The notes under the pieces: generated by a model
What the model saw: the letters and a program-made list of their open reading frames with translations, nothing else
Databases searched by the model: none
Told to the model about the DNA's origin: nothing
Translations under genes and position numbers: made by a program
Assembly: GCA_040753795.1 (NCBI GenBank)
Contig: JBFMDX010000018.1
Coordinates: 27,324 to 91,323, forward strand
DNA length: 64,000 nucleotides
Direction of reading: 5' to 3'
Origin: Thermodesulfobacteriota bacterium
Lineage (GTDB): Bacteria; Desulfobacterota; Desulfobacteria; Desulfobacterales; Desulfosudaceae
Shown here: in pieces, positions 19,400 to 28,233 of the stretch
Numbering within the stretch: the first letter of the stretch is position 1
How the letters are laid out: every line of letters starts with the position of its first letter

Positions 19400-20278
19400 T
19401 TATCCTGGGGTTCCCTTTTTGCGTTTTTTGCGCTGGGGCAACAGCCGTTCCATGGTCAGGTCGGTAATAAAATCCATGATGTTTTCCAGGTTGTATTTGT
19501 TATCCAGGGAAAGCCGCAGGGACATGATTTCAATCAGGCCGGTCAGCCCGTAGGCCGCCAGATCCGGGTCGATGTCGCGGATGATTCCGTCCTTGATGGC
19601 GGTTTCGATCTCCTGAATAACGGGCTTTGTCAGGCCGTGGTAGATTTTTTTGATTTTCTCCGCCGGCCACTGCTCTTCGCTGGCCAGCTCGGCCCTCAAC
19701 TGGTTCAGAATTTCACTGTATTTGGTGTAGTTCTCATAGAAAACCCGGCCCCTGATCTTCAGGCGTTTGACAAAATCAGCCTCCTCCTTGATGGCTGCGG
19801 CGGCCTCTCCGACAATATTACGGAAGATGCTGTCGATCACCTCGATAAACAGTTCCCGCTTGTTCTGATAATAAAGATAGAAGGTGCCGGTGGAGATTTT
19901 CAGGGAACCGGTGATGTCGGCGATTTTGGTTTGATGGTATCCCTTCCGGCTGAATACGCGTATGGCTTCCCTGATGATCTCCTGGCGTTTGCGCTCTTTT
20001 TCTTTTGTGGTGGTGACGGTTTTCCGCGCGTCAAAGGGCTCAGGTGCCCCCGGCGACATCATGTCGGCGGAACCCAGATGCTCTTTAAGGAGTGCGAGGG
20101 GAACCCGGGACCCCTGTTTGAGCCGGCTGATTTCCTTGAGCCGCTGTACATGGCTGTCATCATAATAAGCCATGGTGCGACCGGTTTTCCGGGGCGGGTG
20201 CAGAAGCCCCTGGCGCAGATAAAAATGAATGGAGGTGCGGGGCACGCCCGATTTTTCTTCCAGATCCTTGATCCTCAT
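19400..20278 (-). CDS. MerR-TetR fusion transcriptional regulator
   Basis: 292 residues holding two complete DNA-binding domains. Residues 1-70 are a MerR-type winged helix (RIKDLEEKSGVPRTSIHFYL, RTMAYYDDSHVQRLKEI). After a linker, residues of about 95-145 form a TetR-type helix-turn-helix (EAIRVFSRKGYHQTKIADI, STGTFYLYYQNKRELF), followed by a helical TetR-like ligand domain. The ending is basic (RKKRKKG). It is divergent from the acyl-CoA operon starting at 20568, and the intergenic region carries repeated CTATAGA-type sites, one inside the operon promoter. It probably senses an acyl-CoA or free acid and controls that operon; this is inferred from position. TetR domains with an extra N-terminal HTH are uncommon. 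Confidence 0.88.
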   Translation of the reverse strand: MRIKDLEEKSGVPRTSIHFYLRQGLLHPPRKTGRTMAYYDDSHVQRLKEISRLKQGSRVPLALLKEHLGSADMMSPGAPEPFDARKTVTTTKEKERKRQEIIREAIRVFSRKGYHQTKIADITGSLKISTGTFYLYYQNKRELFIEVIDSIFRNIVGEAAAAIKEEADFVKRLKIRGRVFYENYTKYSEILNQLRAELASEEQWPAEKIKKIYHGLTKPVIQEIETAIKDGIIRDIDPDLAAYGLTGLIEIMSLRLSLDNKYNLENIMDFITDLTMERLLPQRKKRKKGTPG

Positions 20279-20300
20279 ACGGTATCCTCTTGGGCATTGA

Positions 20301-20321
20301 CTATAGACTATAACTCTATAG
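20301..20321. promoter_or_regulatory. Inverted repeat operator candidate, CTATAGA-N7-TCTATAG
   Basis: Perfect seven-base arms with a seven-base spacer, 23 bases upstream of the MerR-TetR start codon. The extended right half, TCTATAGATTTAG (20315-20327), recurs with one mismatch as TCTGTAGATTTAG at 20498-20510 near the operon start. It probably autoregulates the MerR-TetR gene. Confidence 0.55.
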
Positions 20322-20450
20322 ATTTAGAAATGTTTTGTTCCCTAAAAACCGCCGTCGGCGACTGAAACCGATTTCTACTATAATTTATAATATATAAATT
20401 CAATATATTATGTCAATTCATCCTGTTTTGCCTCAACAAACTATTTAGTG

Positions 20451-20510
20451 TTGACGGCCGATTTTCTATAGACTAAATAAAAACGTAACGTTCGTTTTCT
20501 GTAGATTTAG
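20451..20510 (+). promoter_or_regulatory. Promoter and operator for the acyl-CoA operon
   Basis: TTGACG (20451-20456), a 17-base spacer and TAAATA (20474-20479) make a good sigma-70-type promoter. The spacer contains CTATAGA (20466-20472), the same heptamer as in the palindrome at 20301-20321. A second related site (TCTGTAGATTTAG, 20498-20510) lies just downstream of the predicted start point. Placement in the spacer recalls MerR-type control, although MerR promoters usually have 19-20-base spacers. Confidence 0.55.
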
Positions 20511-20567
20511 CAGGCTGAAAATGACCTGTCAAGTTTCAAATGATCACTTTATGAACAGGAGGTGTAA

Positions 20568-21749
20568 ATGAGCAATTCAAACATCGCAATCATCGGCATC
20601 GGTGAAGTCCCCACCCGGATCATGCCGGAGCGGACCCGCTGGGACATTATCTACGACATCTGCATGGAGGCGATCAAAGACTCCGGGCTGGACAAGAATG
20701 ACATTGAAGCGGTCATCAATGTCGCTCCCCAGGCCCAGCCCAAACTGGCCGCCGAGCTTTCCTTCGGCAAACTGCCGGAGGAACTGGGGTTGAAAGGCTG
20801 CAAGGACACGTGTGTTTGCAATGCCGGCGGCGCCAGCACCAGCAACTGCATCCGACTGGCGGAGCATTATATCGCTTCCGGGATCGCCAGAGCGGTGCTG
20901 ATCCCGCACGTGACCGTCCACTCCACCATCCCCCTGGAAGAGCAGATCAATTTTTTTGCCAAGGCCGGAGTCGACATGCAATGGGAATACCCTTTCGGCA
21001 CCACCTACAACATTCTCATGGGCATGATGGCCAACCGGTACATGCATGAAACCGGCGCCAGGGCAGAGGACATGGCCTCGGTAGTCACCGCGCTGAGAAG
21101 CTGGGCCACCAGAGACCCCAATTCATTCTTTTACCAGAAGAAGGTCCCCACCCCGCAAATGGTGATGGAATCCTCCCTGCTGAACACGCCGCTCCATAAA
21201 AGGGAGAGCAACATCCTCTGCGACGGCGGCAGCGCCATGGTGATTGTTTCCGCGGATGACGCCGGCAAAATGAACAGACCCGCGGCTTACAAGCTGGGGG
21301 AATCGGTCCGCTATTTCAGCGGCACCCCGGTTCTGCGGGATTTCTACAAGGTGGCCGAAGGCCTGGCCGTGACCGCCCGGGAAGCCATGAAGGAAGCCGG
21401 GGTCACCAAGGACGATATCAGCCTCTGGAACATCTACATGGCCTATCCCATGAACCATCCCATCATGGCCGAAGCCCTGGGCGTGGCTCCCATCGGAGAA
21501 GGCGCCCGGTATTTCGCTCAAGGGCGGATGTCCTTCGGCGGGGATATCCCCTGGTCCACCATCGGCGACGCGCCGGGGCGGGGGCATACCGGTTCCGGCG
21601 TCAGCACGGCCATGTACGTGGAAACCGCCCGCCAGATCATGGGCAAGGCCGGCGAAAGACAGGTGAAGGATTGCCGCTACGTGTTTCAGAACACGGCCGG
21701 CGGTTCCGGATTCAACAACATCGCAACCGTTTGGGGAAAGGAAATATAG
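20568..21749 (+). CDS. Thiolase-like protein (SCP-x/lipid-transfer family)
   Basis: 393 residues, AGGAGG before the ATG. The N-terminal strand-turn IAIIGIGEVPTR and the nucleophile region (Cys84 in CVCNAGGAST) mark the SCP-x thiolase family. The C-terminal loop is unusual: the normal GHPxGATG-type segment appears as GDAPGRGHTGSGVS. The next gene encodes a DUF35 OB-fold protein, the usual partner of such thiolases. It is the first gene of the eight-gene operon 20568-29061 and probably performs a thiolytic or retro-Claisen cleavage. The unusual loop could mean a different acyl acceptor or aldol-type chemistry, as known for steroid-degrading relatives. Confidence 0.85.
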   Translation: MSNSNIAIIGIGEVPTRIMPERTRWDIIYDICMEAIKDSGLDKNDIEAVINVAPQAQPKLAAELSFGKLPEELGLKGCKDTCVCNAGGASTSNCIRLAEHYIASGIARAVLIPHVTVHSTIPLEEQINFFAKAGVDMQWEYPFGTTYNILMGMMANRYMHETGARAEDMASVVTALRSWATRDPNSFFYQKKVPTPQMVMESSLLNTPLHKRESNILCDGGSAMVIVSADDAGKMNRPAAYKLGESVRYFSGTPVLRDFYKVAEGLAVTAREAMKEAGVTKDDISLWNIYMAYPMNHPIMAEALGVAPIGEGARYFAQGRMSFGGDIPWSTIGDAPGRGHTGSGVSTAMYVETARQIMGKAGERQVKDCRYVFQNTAGGSGFNNIATVWGKEI

Positions 21750-21751
21750 CC

Positions 21752-22174
21752 ATGGATATTCAGTTTGACATGAACCGGCCGCTGCCGGAAACGCAACCCT
21801 GGTCAAAACCGTTCTGGGAAGGAACCAAACAGGGCAAGCTCCTGATTCAACATTGTAAGGACTGCAACGCCAATATCTTTTACCCGCGCAAGGTCTGCCC
21901 GGAGTGCTGGTCGAAAAACATGGATTGGATTACGGCCAGCGGCAAAGCCAAAGTCTATATGTTTTCCACGGCCTACGACATGGTGGAACCGAAGTTCATG
22001 GCCGACCTGCCTTATACGGTGGCCTATGTGAACCTGGAAGAAGGCATCCGCATGATGACCCGGATCGTGGAATGCGAACCCGCGGCCATTCATATCGATA
22101 TGGAAGTGGAAGTGGTCTTTCACAAATTGAGCGACGATTTTTATCTGCCGTATTTCAAGCCGTTGAAAAAATAG
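21752..22174 (+). CDS. DUF35 zinc-ribbon/OB-fold thiolase partner
   Basis: 140 residues from ATG 21752, two bases after the thiolase stop; a longer frame from 21671 is a shadow of the thiolase gene. A rubredoxin-like zinc ribbon is formed by Cys35, Cys38, Cys49 and Cys52 (CKDC...CPEC), followed by an OB-fold (KAKVYMFSTAYD, YTVAYVNLEEG). Proteins of this family form a complex with SCP-x thiolases and help bind CoA substrates. In the first catabolic block the same OB-fold is fused to a dehydrogenase, whereas here it is free-standing. Confidence 0.9.
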   Translation: MDIQFDMNRPLPETQPWSKPFWEGTKQGKLLIQHCKDCNANIFYPRKVCPECWSKNMDWITASGKAKVYMFSTAYDMVEPKFMADLPYTVAYVNLEEGIRMMTRIVECEPAAIHIDMEVEVVFHKLSDDFYLPYFKPLKK

Positions 22175-22183
22175 GGAGGACGC

Positions 22184-22951
22184 ATGGCTGATTATAAAAC
22201 CATTTTATATCGCGTGGACGGCTCCGTCTGCCGCATCACCATGAACCGGCCGGACAAGCGCAACGCCATCAACCGGGAGATGGCCGCGGAACTGACCCGG
22301 GCTTTTACCGAAGTCCGCCAGGAAGCCGGCGTCGGGGTGGTGGTCCTGGCCGGGGAGGGCAAATCCTTCTGTACCGGCGGGGATCTGGAAATATTTCCTT
22401 CTCTGGGCACCCATGACAACTGCCTCAACTGGCTGGCCCACGAGGGTATGGACCTGCAGCGGGCCATGGCCAACTGCAACAAGGTCATCGTGGGCAAGCT
22501 GCACGGCCATTGCCTGGCCGGCGGCTTGGAACTGGCCCTGTGCTGCGACCTGCTCTATGCCTGTGAATCCACCAAATTCGGGACCACCGAAATCGACCTG
22601 GGCATCCTGCCGGGGTGGGGCGGCACCGTGCGGCTGCCCCGCAGCATGCCCGTGTTTCGCGCCCGGGAAATCATCTACAGCGGCCGCAAGGATTACACCG
22701 CCCGGGACATGTACGACATGGGACTGCTGACCCGGGTTTTTTCCGACGATGCCTTTGAGGCTGAATTCGGCAAGATCATCGACAACTTGAGCCGGAAAAA
22801 ACCCATTGCCCTGAGAATGGCCAAGGAAATTATGGACAAGGCAACGGACGGCACCAGCCTGGAGGCCGCCCTGGCCGTGGAAAGAAACGGCATCACCTGG
22901 CTGGTTTACGCCCCGGATATTCAGGCTCTGTTAAATCCGCCTAAATCATAA
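22184..22951 (+). CDS. Enoyl-CoA hydratase
   Basis: 255 residues, crotonase fold. Both catalytic Glu positions of classical hydratases are kept: Glu116 in AGGLELALCCD and Glu136 in GTTEIDLGILPG, which is followed by the GWGGT glycine turn. The oxyanion hole includes FCTGGDLE. It should add water to a 2-enoyl-CoA within the operon's oxidation cycle. A ring-opening hydrolase of the same fold cannot be excluded. It starts nine bases after the DUF35 gene with AGGGAGG upstream, so it is co-translated. Confidence 0.9.
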   Translation: MADYKTILYRVDGSVCRITMNRPDKRNAINREMAAELTRAFTEVRQEAGVGVVVLAGEGKSFCTGGDLEIFPSLGTHDNCLNWLAHEGMDLQRAMANCNKVIVGKLHGHCLAGGLELALCCDLLYACESTKFGTTEIDLGILPGWGGTVRLPRSMPVFRAREIIYSGRKDYTARDMYDMGLLTRVFSDDAFEAEFGKIIDNLSRKKPIALRMAKEIMDKATDGTSLEAALAVERNGITWLVYAPDIQALLNPPKS

Positions 22952-22962
22952 AGGAGACATAT

Positions 22963-24126
22963 ATGGATTTCGGATTGTCAAAGGAGCAGGAAATGCTCAA
23001 GAAGGAGGCGCAGCGCTTCTGCAAAAAAGAGCTGTCCCTGGAGTACGTGCAATGGATGGATGAAAACGTCGATTTTCCTCCGGATGAGTTGTGGCAAAAG
23101 TTTATCGATATCGGGGCGTTCCGGATGAACGTTCCGCAGGAATACGGCGGTGACAGCGTCGGCATGGTGGACGGCATGCTGCTTTACGAGGAAATATGCA
23201 AGGCCTCCGCTTCGGTGGCCCTGGCCATCGGCACTACCATTGGTTTCGGTACCCGGTTTATCGCCGAACTCGGTTCCAAGGCACAGAAAGAAGAGTTGCT
23301 GCCGAAGACATGCGAAGGAAAACTAAAATTCTGTATGGCCCTGACCGAGCCTGGCGGCGGCACGGACATCCTCGGCGCCATTCAGACCCAGGCCGAGGAA
23401 AAGGACGGCCGCTGGGTGATCAACGGCGAAAAGGTCTTTATCACCGGCGCCCACGTGGCCGATTACTTCATCACCATCTGCCGCACGGACCCGGACAAAA
23501 AGCCCAGCAAATCATTAAGCATCTTCCTGGTGCCGTCCGGGACCAAGGGGATTTCCATCACCCGCATCCCCAAGATCAGCTGTCACCATTGCGATTCGGT
23601 GGGCATTTCATTTAACAACGTGGAAATCCCCAAAGAGAACATCCTGGGCACCCGCGGCAACGGCTGGTTTGAAATGCTGACCGTGCTCAACCCGGAACGC
23701 ATCGGCGTGGCCATGATGGGGGTGGGCCTGATCGCCGCCGCCTATGAATACGCCTTTGCCTATGCCCAGAAGCGGCAGGCCTTCGGCGGCCCCATCAGCC
23801 GGTTCCAGAGCCTGCAACACTATCTGGCCGACATGTACATGAACCTGGAAAACTCCCGGAACATCACCTACAAGGCGGCCTGGCTGTGCGATAAAGGACT
23901 TCCTTATCATATGGAAGCCACCATGGCCAAGGTCATCGCCGCGGACGGCGCTCTGCACGCCACCATCAAGGGCGCGGAAATCCTGGGCGGTTACGGCATC
24001 TGCAACGAGTATCCCATGCAGCGCTATCTCCGGGACGCCTTCCAGATCCAGTTCTCGCCCATTTCCAATGAAATGAGCCGCAACATGATCATGCAGTTTC
24101 AGGGGTTCCCGAAGTCGTGGCCATAA
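22963..24126 (+). CDS. Acyl-CoA dehydrogenase
   Basis: 387 residues with AAGGAG before the ATG. FAD-site segments ALTEPGGGTD and VFITGAHVADYFI are present, and KRQAFGGPISRFQ marks the C-terminal domain. The likely catalytic base is Glu245 in LNPERIGVA, in helix G as in isovaleryl- and long-chain acyl-CoA dehydrogenases. The C-terminal YEGT site is not present (SPISNEMSRN instead). It introduces the 2,3-double bond and passes electrons to ETF. It lies between the hydratase and the ligase, with short gaps, in the same operon. Confidence 0.93.
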   Translation: MDFGLSKEQEMLKKEAQRFCKKELSLEYVQWMDENVDFPPDELWQKFIDIGAFRMNVPQEYGGDSVGMVDGMLLYEEICKASASVALAIGTTIGFGTRFIAELGSKAQKEELLPKTCEGKLKFCMALTEPGGGTDILGAIQTQAEEKDGRWVINGEKVFITGAHVADYFITICRTDPDKKPSKSLSIFLVPSGTKGISITRIPKISCHHCDSVGISFNNVEIPKENILGTRGNGWFEMLTVLNPERIGVAMMGVGLIAAAYEYAFAYAQKRQAFGGPISRFQSLQHYLADMYMNLENSRNITYKAAWLCDKGLPYHMEATMAKVIAADGALHATIKGAEILGGYGICNEYPMQRYLRDAFQIQFSPISNEMSRNMIMQFQGFPKSWP

Positions 24127-24140
24127 GAAAAGGAGGAATG

Positions 24141-25721
24141 ATGTACACTTTAGGCGACATCCCAATTAACGGCGCCAACCATTTCCCGGACTGGGAGGCG
24201 ATTGTCTTTGAAGAGACCCGCATGACCTTTCGGCAACTCAACGCCCGGGTCAACCGCCTGGCCAATGCCCTGATCGGGCTGGGGTGTAAAAAAGGCCATC
24301 ACCTGGCGGTCCTGGCGGAAAATTGCAGCCAGTACGTGGAAATCTATTTTGCCGCCGCCAAGATCGGGGTCTGCGTCTGCCCGCAGAACCACCGCCTGGC
24401 TGATGAAGAGCTGACCTACGTCATCAATCACGGCGAATCGACCCTGTTTCTGGTGGGGCAGGGATTTGAAGACCGGGCTCGTTCTATCCAGGGCTCACTG
24501 AAAAATATCAGGCATTGGATCTCCATTGAGAATTTTATCGACGGGTATCTGTCCTACGAAGAGCTGATCAAGACGAATCCGGACAGAGAGCCGGTACCTG
24601 ATGCGCCAGTAGACGAACAGGATCTGGCCATTCTCATGTACACCGGCGGCACCACCGGTCTTCCAAAGGGGGTCATGCTGACCCACCGGAACCTCATGAC
24701 CACGGTCGGCAATGCCGTGCTCACGGCGGCCACGGAACTGGCCAACCTGGGGCCGGGCCGGCGCTTTTCCACCTGTATGGTCCTGCCCATGTTTCATGTT
24801 TCCCTGTGGCCGGTGCTGCTGACCCTGTCCATTGGCGGCAAGGCCGTCATCAACCGCAAGATGGACCTGGGCGAAATTCTGCGGCTGATCCAGGATGAAC
24901 AGTGCGCCCATATCAACATGGTGCCGACCATTTACGGCTGGCTGGTCGATTATCCGGACGCCGGCAAATACGATATTTCCAGCCTCATTTACATGACCTA
25001 TGCCGGCAGTCCCTTCCCCACGGAAGTCCTAAAAAAATGCATCCGGCGGTTCGGCAATATTTTCTCTCAAGGGTATGGGGCCACCGAAACCGCCGGCGGC
25101 GCGGCCACGGTGTTAAGTTTCCGGGACCACGACATTGAAGGACCGCGTTCACGCCTGCTGGCCAGTGCCGGTAAAGCCGCCCCCTGCTCCCGGATAAAGA
25201 TCGCCGATGACCAGGGCCGGGAGTTACCGCGCGGGCAAAGCGGCGAAATATGCGTCACCGGCAAACACATCATGGCCGGCTACTGGAAAGACCCGTTGAA
25301 AACCGCCGAGGTCTTGCGGGACGGATGGTACCATACCGGCGACATGGGCTTTATGGATGAAGACGGCTATGTGTTTTTGACAGACCGCAAGGCGGACATG
25401 ATTATTTCCGGCGGAGAAAACGTCTATCCCAAGGAGACTGAGGATGTTCTCTATCAGCATGAAGCCGTGGCGGAATGTGCCGTGGTCTCGGCGCCGGATC
25501 CCCGGTGGGGTGAAATCGTAAAAGCGGTGGTGGTTCTGCAACCCGGCCGGACAGCTACCGAAGAAGAGTTGATCGCTTTCTGTAAAAAACGACTGGCCGG
25601 GTATAAATGCCCCAAGGCGGTTGTGTTCTGGGACAGGTTGCCCACATCCATCATCGGAAAGGTTTTAAAAAAGGAAATCAAGGCGACGTTCTGGCAGGGC
25701 CATGACAGAAGTATCGGATAG
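24141..25721 (+). CDS. AMP-forming acyl-CoA synthetase
   Basis: 526 residues from ATG 24141; AGGAGG at 24131-24136 is too close to the ATG at 24138 and fits 24141 better. The adenylate motif MYTGGTTGLPKGVMLTHRN (around residue 166), the YGATETAGG motif, YHTGDMGFMDEDG and the C-terminal hinge/lysine region (TDRKADMIISGGENVYPKE, IIGKVLKKE) are complete. It activates a carboxylic acid to its CoA thioester using ATP. As the only ligase in the operon, it probably makes the entry step for a specific free acid, perhaps cyclic or branched; the substrate is not readable. Confidence 0.93.
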   Translation: MYTLGDIPINGANHFPDWEAIVFEETRMTFRQLNARVNRLANALIGLGCKKGHHLAVLAENCSQYVEIYFAAAKIGVCVCPQNHRLADEELTYVINHGESTLFLVGQGFEDRARSIQGSLKNIRHWISIENFIDGYLSYEELIKTNPDREPVPDAPVDEQDLAILMYTGGTTGLPKGVMLTHRNLMTTVGNAVLTAATELANLGPGRRFSTCMVLPMFHVSLWPVLLTLSIGGKAVINRKMDLGEILRLIQDEQCAHINMVPTIYGWLVDYPDAGKYDISSLIYMTYAGSPFPTEVLKKCIRRFGNIFSQGYGATETAGGAATVLSFRDHDIEGPRSRLLASAGKAAPCSRIKIADDQGRELPRGQSGEICVTGKHIMAGYWKDPLKTAEVLRDGWYHTGDMGFMDEDGYVFLTDRKADMIISGGENVYPKETEDVLYQHEAVAECAVVSAPDPRWGEIVKAVVVLQPGRTATEEELIAFCKKRLAGYKCPKAVVFWDRLPTSIIGKVLKKEIKATFWQGHDRSIG

Positions 25722-25779
25722 AAATTGATGCAACCAGCGTAAAGTTAAAGCGACCGTTTCTTAAAAAAGGAGAATTATT

Positions 25780-27186
25780 ATGAGTTACAAATCATTATTT
25801 GAACCCATCCAGATCGGCAACGTAGAAGTAAAAAACAGAATCGCCATGTCCCCGATGAATATGGGCTATACGGGACCGAACGGTTACCACAGCGATCAGG
25901 GAACAGCCTGGTATGCGATGCGGGCCAGAGGAGGCTTCGGACTGATCATCACCGAATGCGTGGTGATGAATCCCCATCGCTGGGGGGGGCAGGAGTGCCT
26001 GAACCCAAGCCTTATGACCGATGAACGGTACTACCGTTTTCACAGCGAACTGACGGAGATGATCCATCATTTTTCAGGCTGTAAAATATGCATCCAGCTC
26101 AGCCCGGGATGGGGAAGACAAGGGCATCCCCATGTGGAATCGAGAGATTGCCCGGCAGGCGCGCCTTCAGCCATCCCCATGAGAACCGATTTAAGAAATA
26201 TAAACAAAGGATGGGAAAAACAGGTCAAAAGACTCGCGCGGGAGTTCGGTGGCGAAGAGATCGAAAAGATCGTTCCCGACTTTAGCCAGGTAAGTAAAAT
26301 GAATGACGAAGAATACGAAGGCTTCAGGACCTGGGCGTTGGAAACGATCGGCACTGTGTCTCCTGAACTGTTACACGTGGTCGATGGCGACACGCCACGC
26401 GAACTTACACGCGAGGAAATCATTGATCTGGAAGACCGGTTTGCCGTGCAGGCAAGCGCTGCCTACAAACTGGGCTACGATGCGCTTGAAATTCATGCCC
26501 CGCACGGATATCTGCTGCATCAGTTTCTGTCTCCCCGTTCCAATCACCGTCATGATGAATATGGCGGAAGCCTCGAAAACAGAAGCCGGTTTCTCACAAA
26601 CATCATTGTAAAAACGCGCGAGAAAATCGGTCCGGAAAAGGCGTTGGGCGTAAGGCTTTCAGGGGATGAGCTGATGCCGGGCGGCATCACCCATGAAGAG
26701 GTGAAGAAAGTGATCGCCCTGTGCAAGGACGCGGGCGTCAATTTTCTGAACGTTTCCCAGGGATCATATGAAAATCCCGCGGCCGCCTTCGCTCCTGACG
26801 GCGAGGATGAATTCACGAAATGGGCGCCCGGCTTTAAGGAGGCGTCCGGCGGACTTCCGGTTATCACCCCAAACTTTATCAATCCTGAAACCGCTGAAAA
26901 GGCGATTTCATCAGGAAAAACCGATATGATTTCCCTTGGCCGCCAGGCCATCGCGGATCCGTTCTGGCCGGTAAAAGTAAAAGAGGGCCGCACCGGTGAT
27001 ATCGTAAAATGCATAAGGTGTCAGCGGTGTTACATGGATTTAATGACTGCCAACTGGGCCCGATGCTCGGTGAATCCGGCTGTCGGCATGGAGAAATATT
27101 ACCCCGAGTTGTTTCTTGATACCCCGAAGCTTTTAAAGAAGATGAACCTGTTCAAATCAAAAATAAAAGACCTTCCCCAGATATAA
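25780..27186 (+). CDS. Old-yellow-enzyme-family reductase with Fe-S motif, lacking FAD/NAD domain
   Basis: 468 residues. The FMN-binding TIM barrel is clear (SLFEPIQIGNVEVKNRIAMS, HAPHGYLLHQFLSP, DEYGGSLENRSRF, SLGRQAIADP). Near the end Cys411, Cys414, Cys417 and Cys429 form a C-x2-C-x2-C-x11-C cluster motif, as in 2,4-dienoyl-CoA reductase and trimethylamine dehydrogenase. Two features are unusual. The protein stops about 40 residues after the cluster, so the FAD/NAD(P)H domain of FadH-type enzymes is missing. An insertion of about 70 residues (roughly 133-206) interrupts the barrel. Electrons would have to come from another protein such as a ferredoxin. A reductive step on an unsaturated acyl-CoA is likely. 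Confidence 0.88.
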   Translation: MSYKSLFEPIQIGNVEVKNRIAMSPMNMGYTGPNGYHSDQGTAWYAMRARGGFGLIITECVVMNPHRWGGQECLNPSLMTDERYYRFHSELTEMIHHFSGCKICIQLSPGWGRQGHPHVESRDCPAGAPSAIPMRTDLRNINKGWEKQVKRLAREFGGEEIEKIVPDFSQVSKMNDEEYEGFRTWALETIGTVSPELLHVVDGDTPRELTREEIIDLEDRFAVQASAAYKLGYDALEIHAPHGYLLHQFLSPRSNHRHDEYGGSLENRSRFLTNIIVKTREKIGPEKALGVRLSGDELMPGGITHEEVKKVIALCKDAGVNFLNVSQGSYENPAAAFAPDGEDEFTKWAPGFKEASGGLPVITPNFINPETAEKAISSGKTDMISLGRQAIADPFWPVKVKEGRTGDIVKCIRCQRCYMDLMTANWARCSVNPAVGMEKYYPELFLDTPKLLKKMNLFKSKIKDLPQI

Positions 27187-27222
27187 CGGCCGCATAAATA
27201 AGAAATGAAAAGGAGAACCGAT

Positions 27223-28221
27223 ATGACCGAACCCAGGGATGATTATTTCAAGATCGACCCCGAGCCTCATTTGATCGGCGACATGGAGCACATCAACCAT
27301 TTCCCCGGGGTCCGGATGTGGTGGCGGGCCATTGACAATATTGCCCGGCCAATGGTCACGGGCATGCCGCCGGAAGCCTTTGCCGGTCTGGAAGAATGGG
27401 AGATGATGAAAACGGCCGACCCGCAGAAGCTCCTGGCCGCCATGGACAAATACGGCGTGGATATCGCCTGTCTTCTGCCGGAATCCATGATGGACACCAC
27501 CGGCTATACCAGCCGCTGGGTGTCCAACGGTGAAATGGCCAAAGTAGTGGAATCCAACCCGAACCGTTTCATGTATCAACCCAATATCAGCCCCATCAAA
27601 CACAAGGGCGTCAATAACACCATCTGGGAGCTGGAATACTGGGTCAAGGAAAAAGGCGCCCGCATCTTCAAGTTCTATCCGCCGGAAGACACCTATATCA
27701 ATGATCCGGATTTGTGGCCGTTCTACAAGAAAGCCGAAGAACTGGGTATCGTACTGGATATCCACACCGGATTCTGCTGGGTGCCGCCGGGAAAGTCCAA
27801 ACACTCCCTGCCCATTCAACTGGACGATGTGGCCCGGGATTTCCCCGGCCTTAAAATCGTGGCCTTTCACATGGGCTATCCTTACTGCGATGATTTGAAC
27901 ATGGTGGCCATGGGACACCCCAACGTTTATGTCTGCCTGTCGCTGCTGGTCCCCTGGGCTATTTGCGCCCCCCGGAAGTTTGCGACCATCATCGGTGAAG
28001 CCCTTCGCTGGGTGGGACCCGATAAAATCATCTGGGGAACCGATTACGCCGGATTCGCCTTTCAGATGGCCCAGGCCGTACGGGGCATGAGAACCTTTCA
28101 GATACCAGAAGACATGCAGAAGGGGTATGGATACCCGGCGATCACCGATGACGACCGCCGGAAGATATTCGGCGGCAACCTGGCCGGGCTTCTTGGTATC
28201 GACACCAGGCGGCGGGTTTAG
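27223..28221 (+). CDS. Amidohydrolase-2-like protein with atypical N-terminal metal site
   Basis: 332 residues from ATG 27223, seven bases after AAGGAG; the ATG at 27205 overlaps the ribosome-binding site. The C-terminal half matches the amidohydrolase_2 (ACMSD-like) barrel: VLDIHTGFCW, VAFHMGYP and IIWGTDYAG give the His, His and Asp metal or catalytic positions. The usual HxH pair at the N-terminus is not seen; the segment there reads DPEPHLIGDMEHINHFPG. The family catalyses hydrolysis or non-oxidative decarboxylation of cyclic or beta-keto acids. Position in the acyl-CoA operon suggests a hydrolytic or decarboxylation step, but function remains open. Confidence 0.78.
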   Translation: MTEPRDDYFKIDPEPHLIGDMEHINHFPGVRMWWRAIDNIARPMVTGMPPEAFAGLEEWEMMKTADPQKLLAAMDKYGVDIACLLPESMMDTTGYTSRWVSNGEMAKVVESNPNRFMYQPNISPIKHKGVNNTIWELEYWVKEKGARIFKFYPPEDTYINDPDLWPFYKKAEELGIVLDIHTGFCWVPPGKSKHSLPIQLDDVARDFPGLKIVAFHMGYPYCDDLNMVAMGHPNVYVCLSLLVPWAICAPRKFATIIGEALRWVGPDKIIWGTDYAGFAFQMAQAVRGMRTFQIPEDMQKGYGYPAITDDDRRKIFGGNLAGLLGIDTRRRV

Positions 28222-28233
28222 AAGGAAAACATA

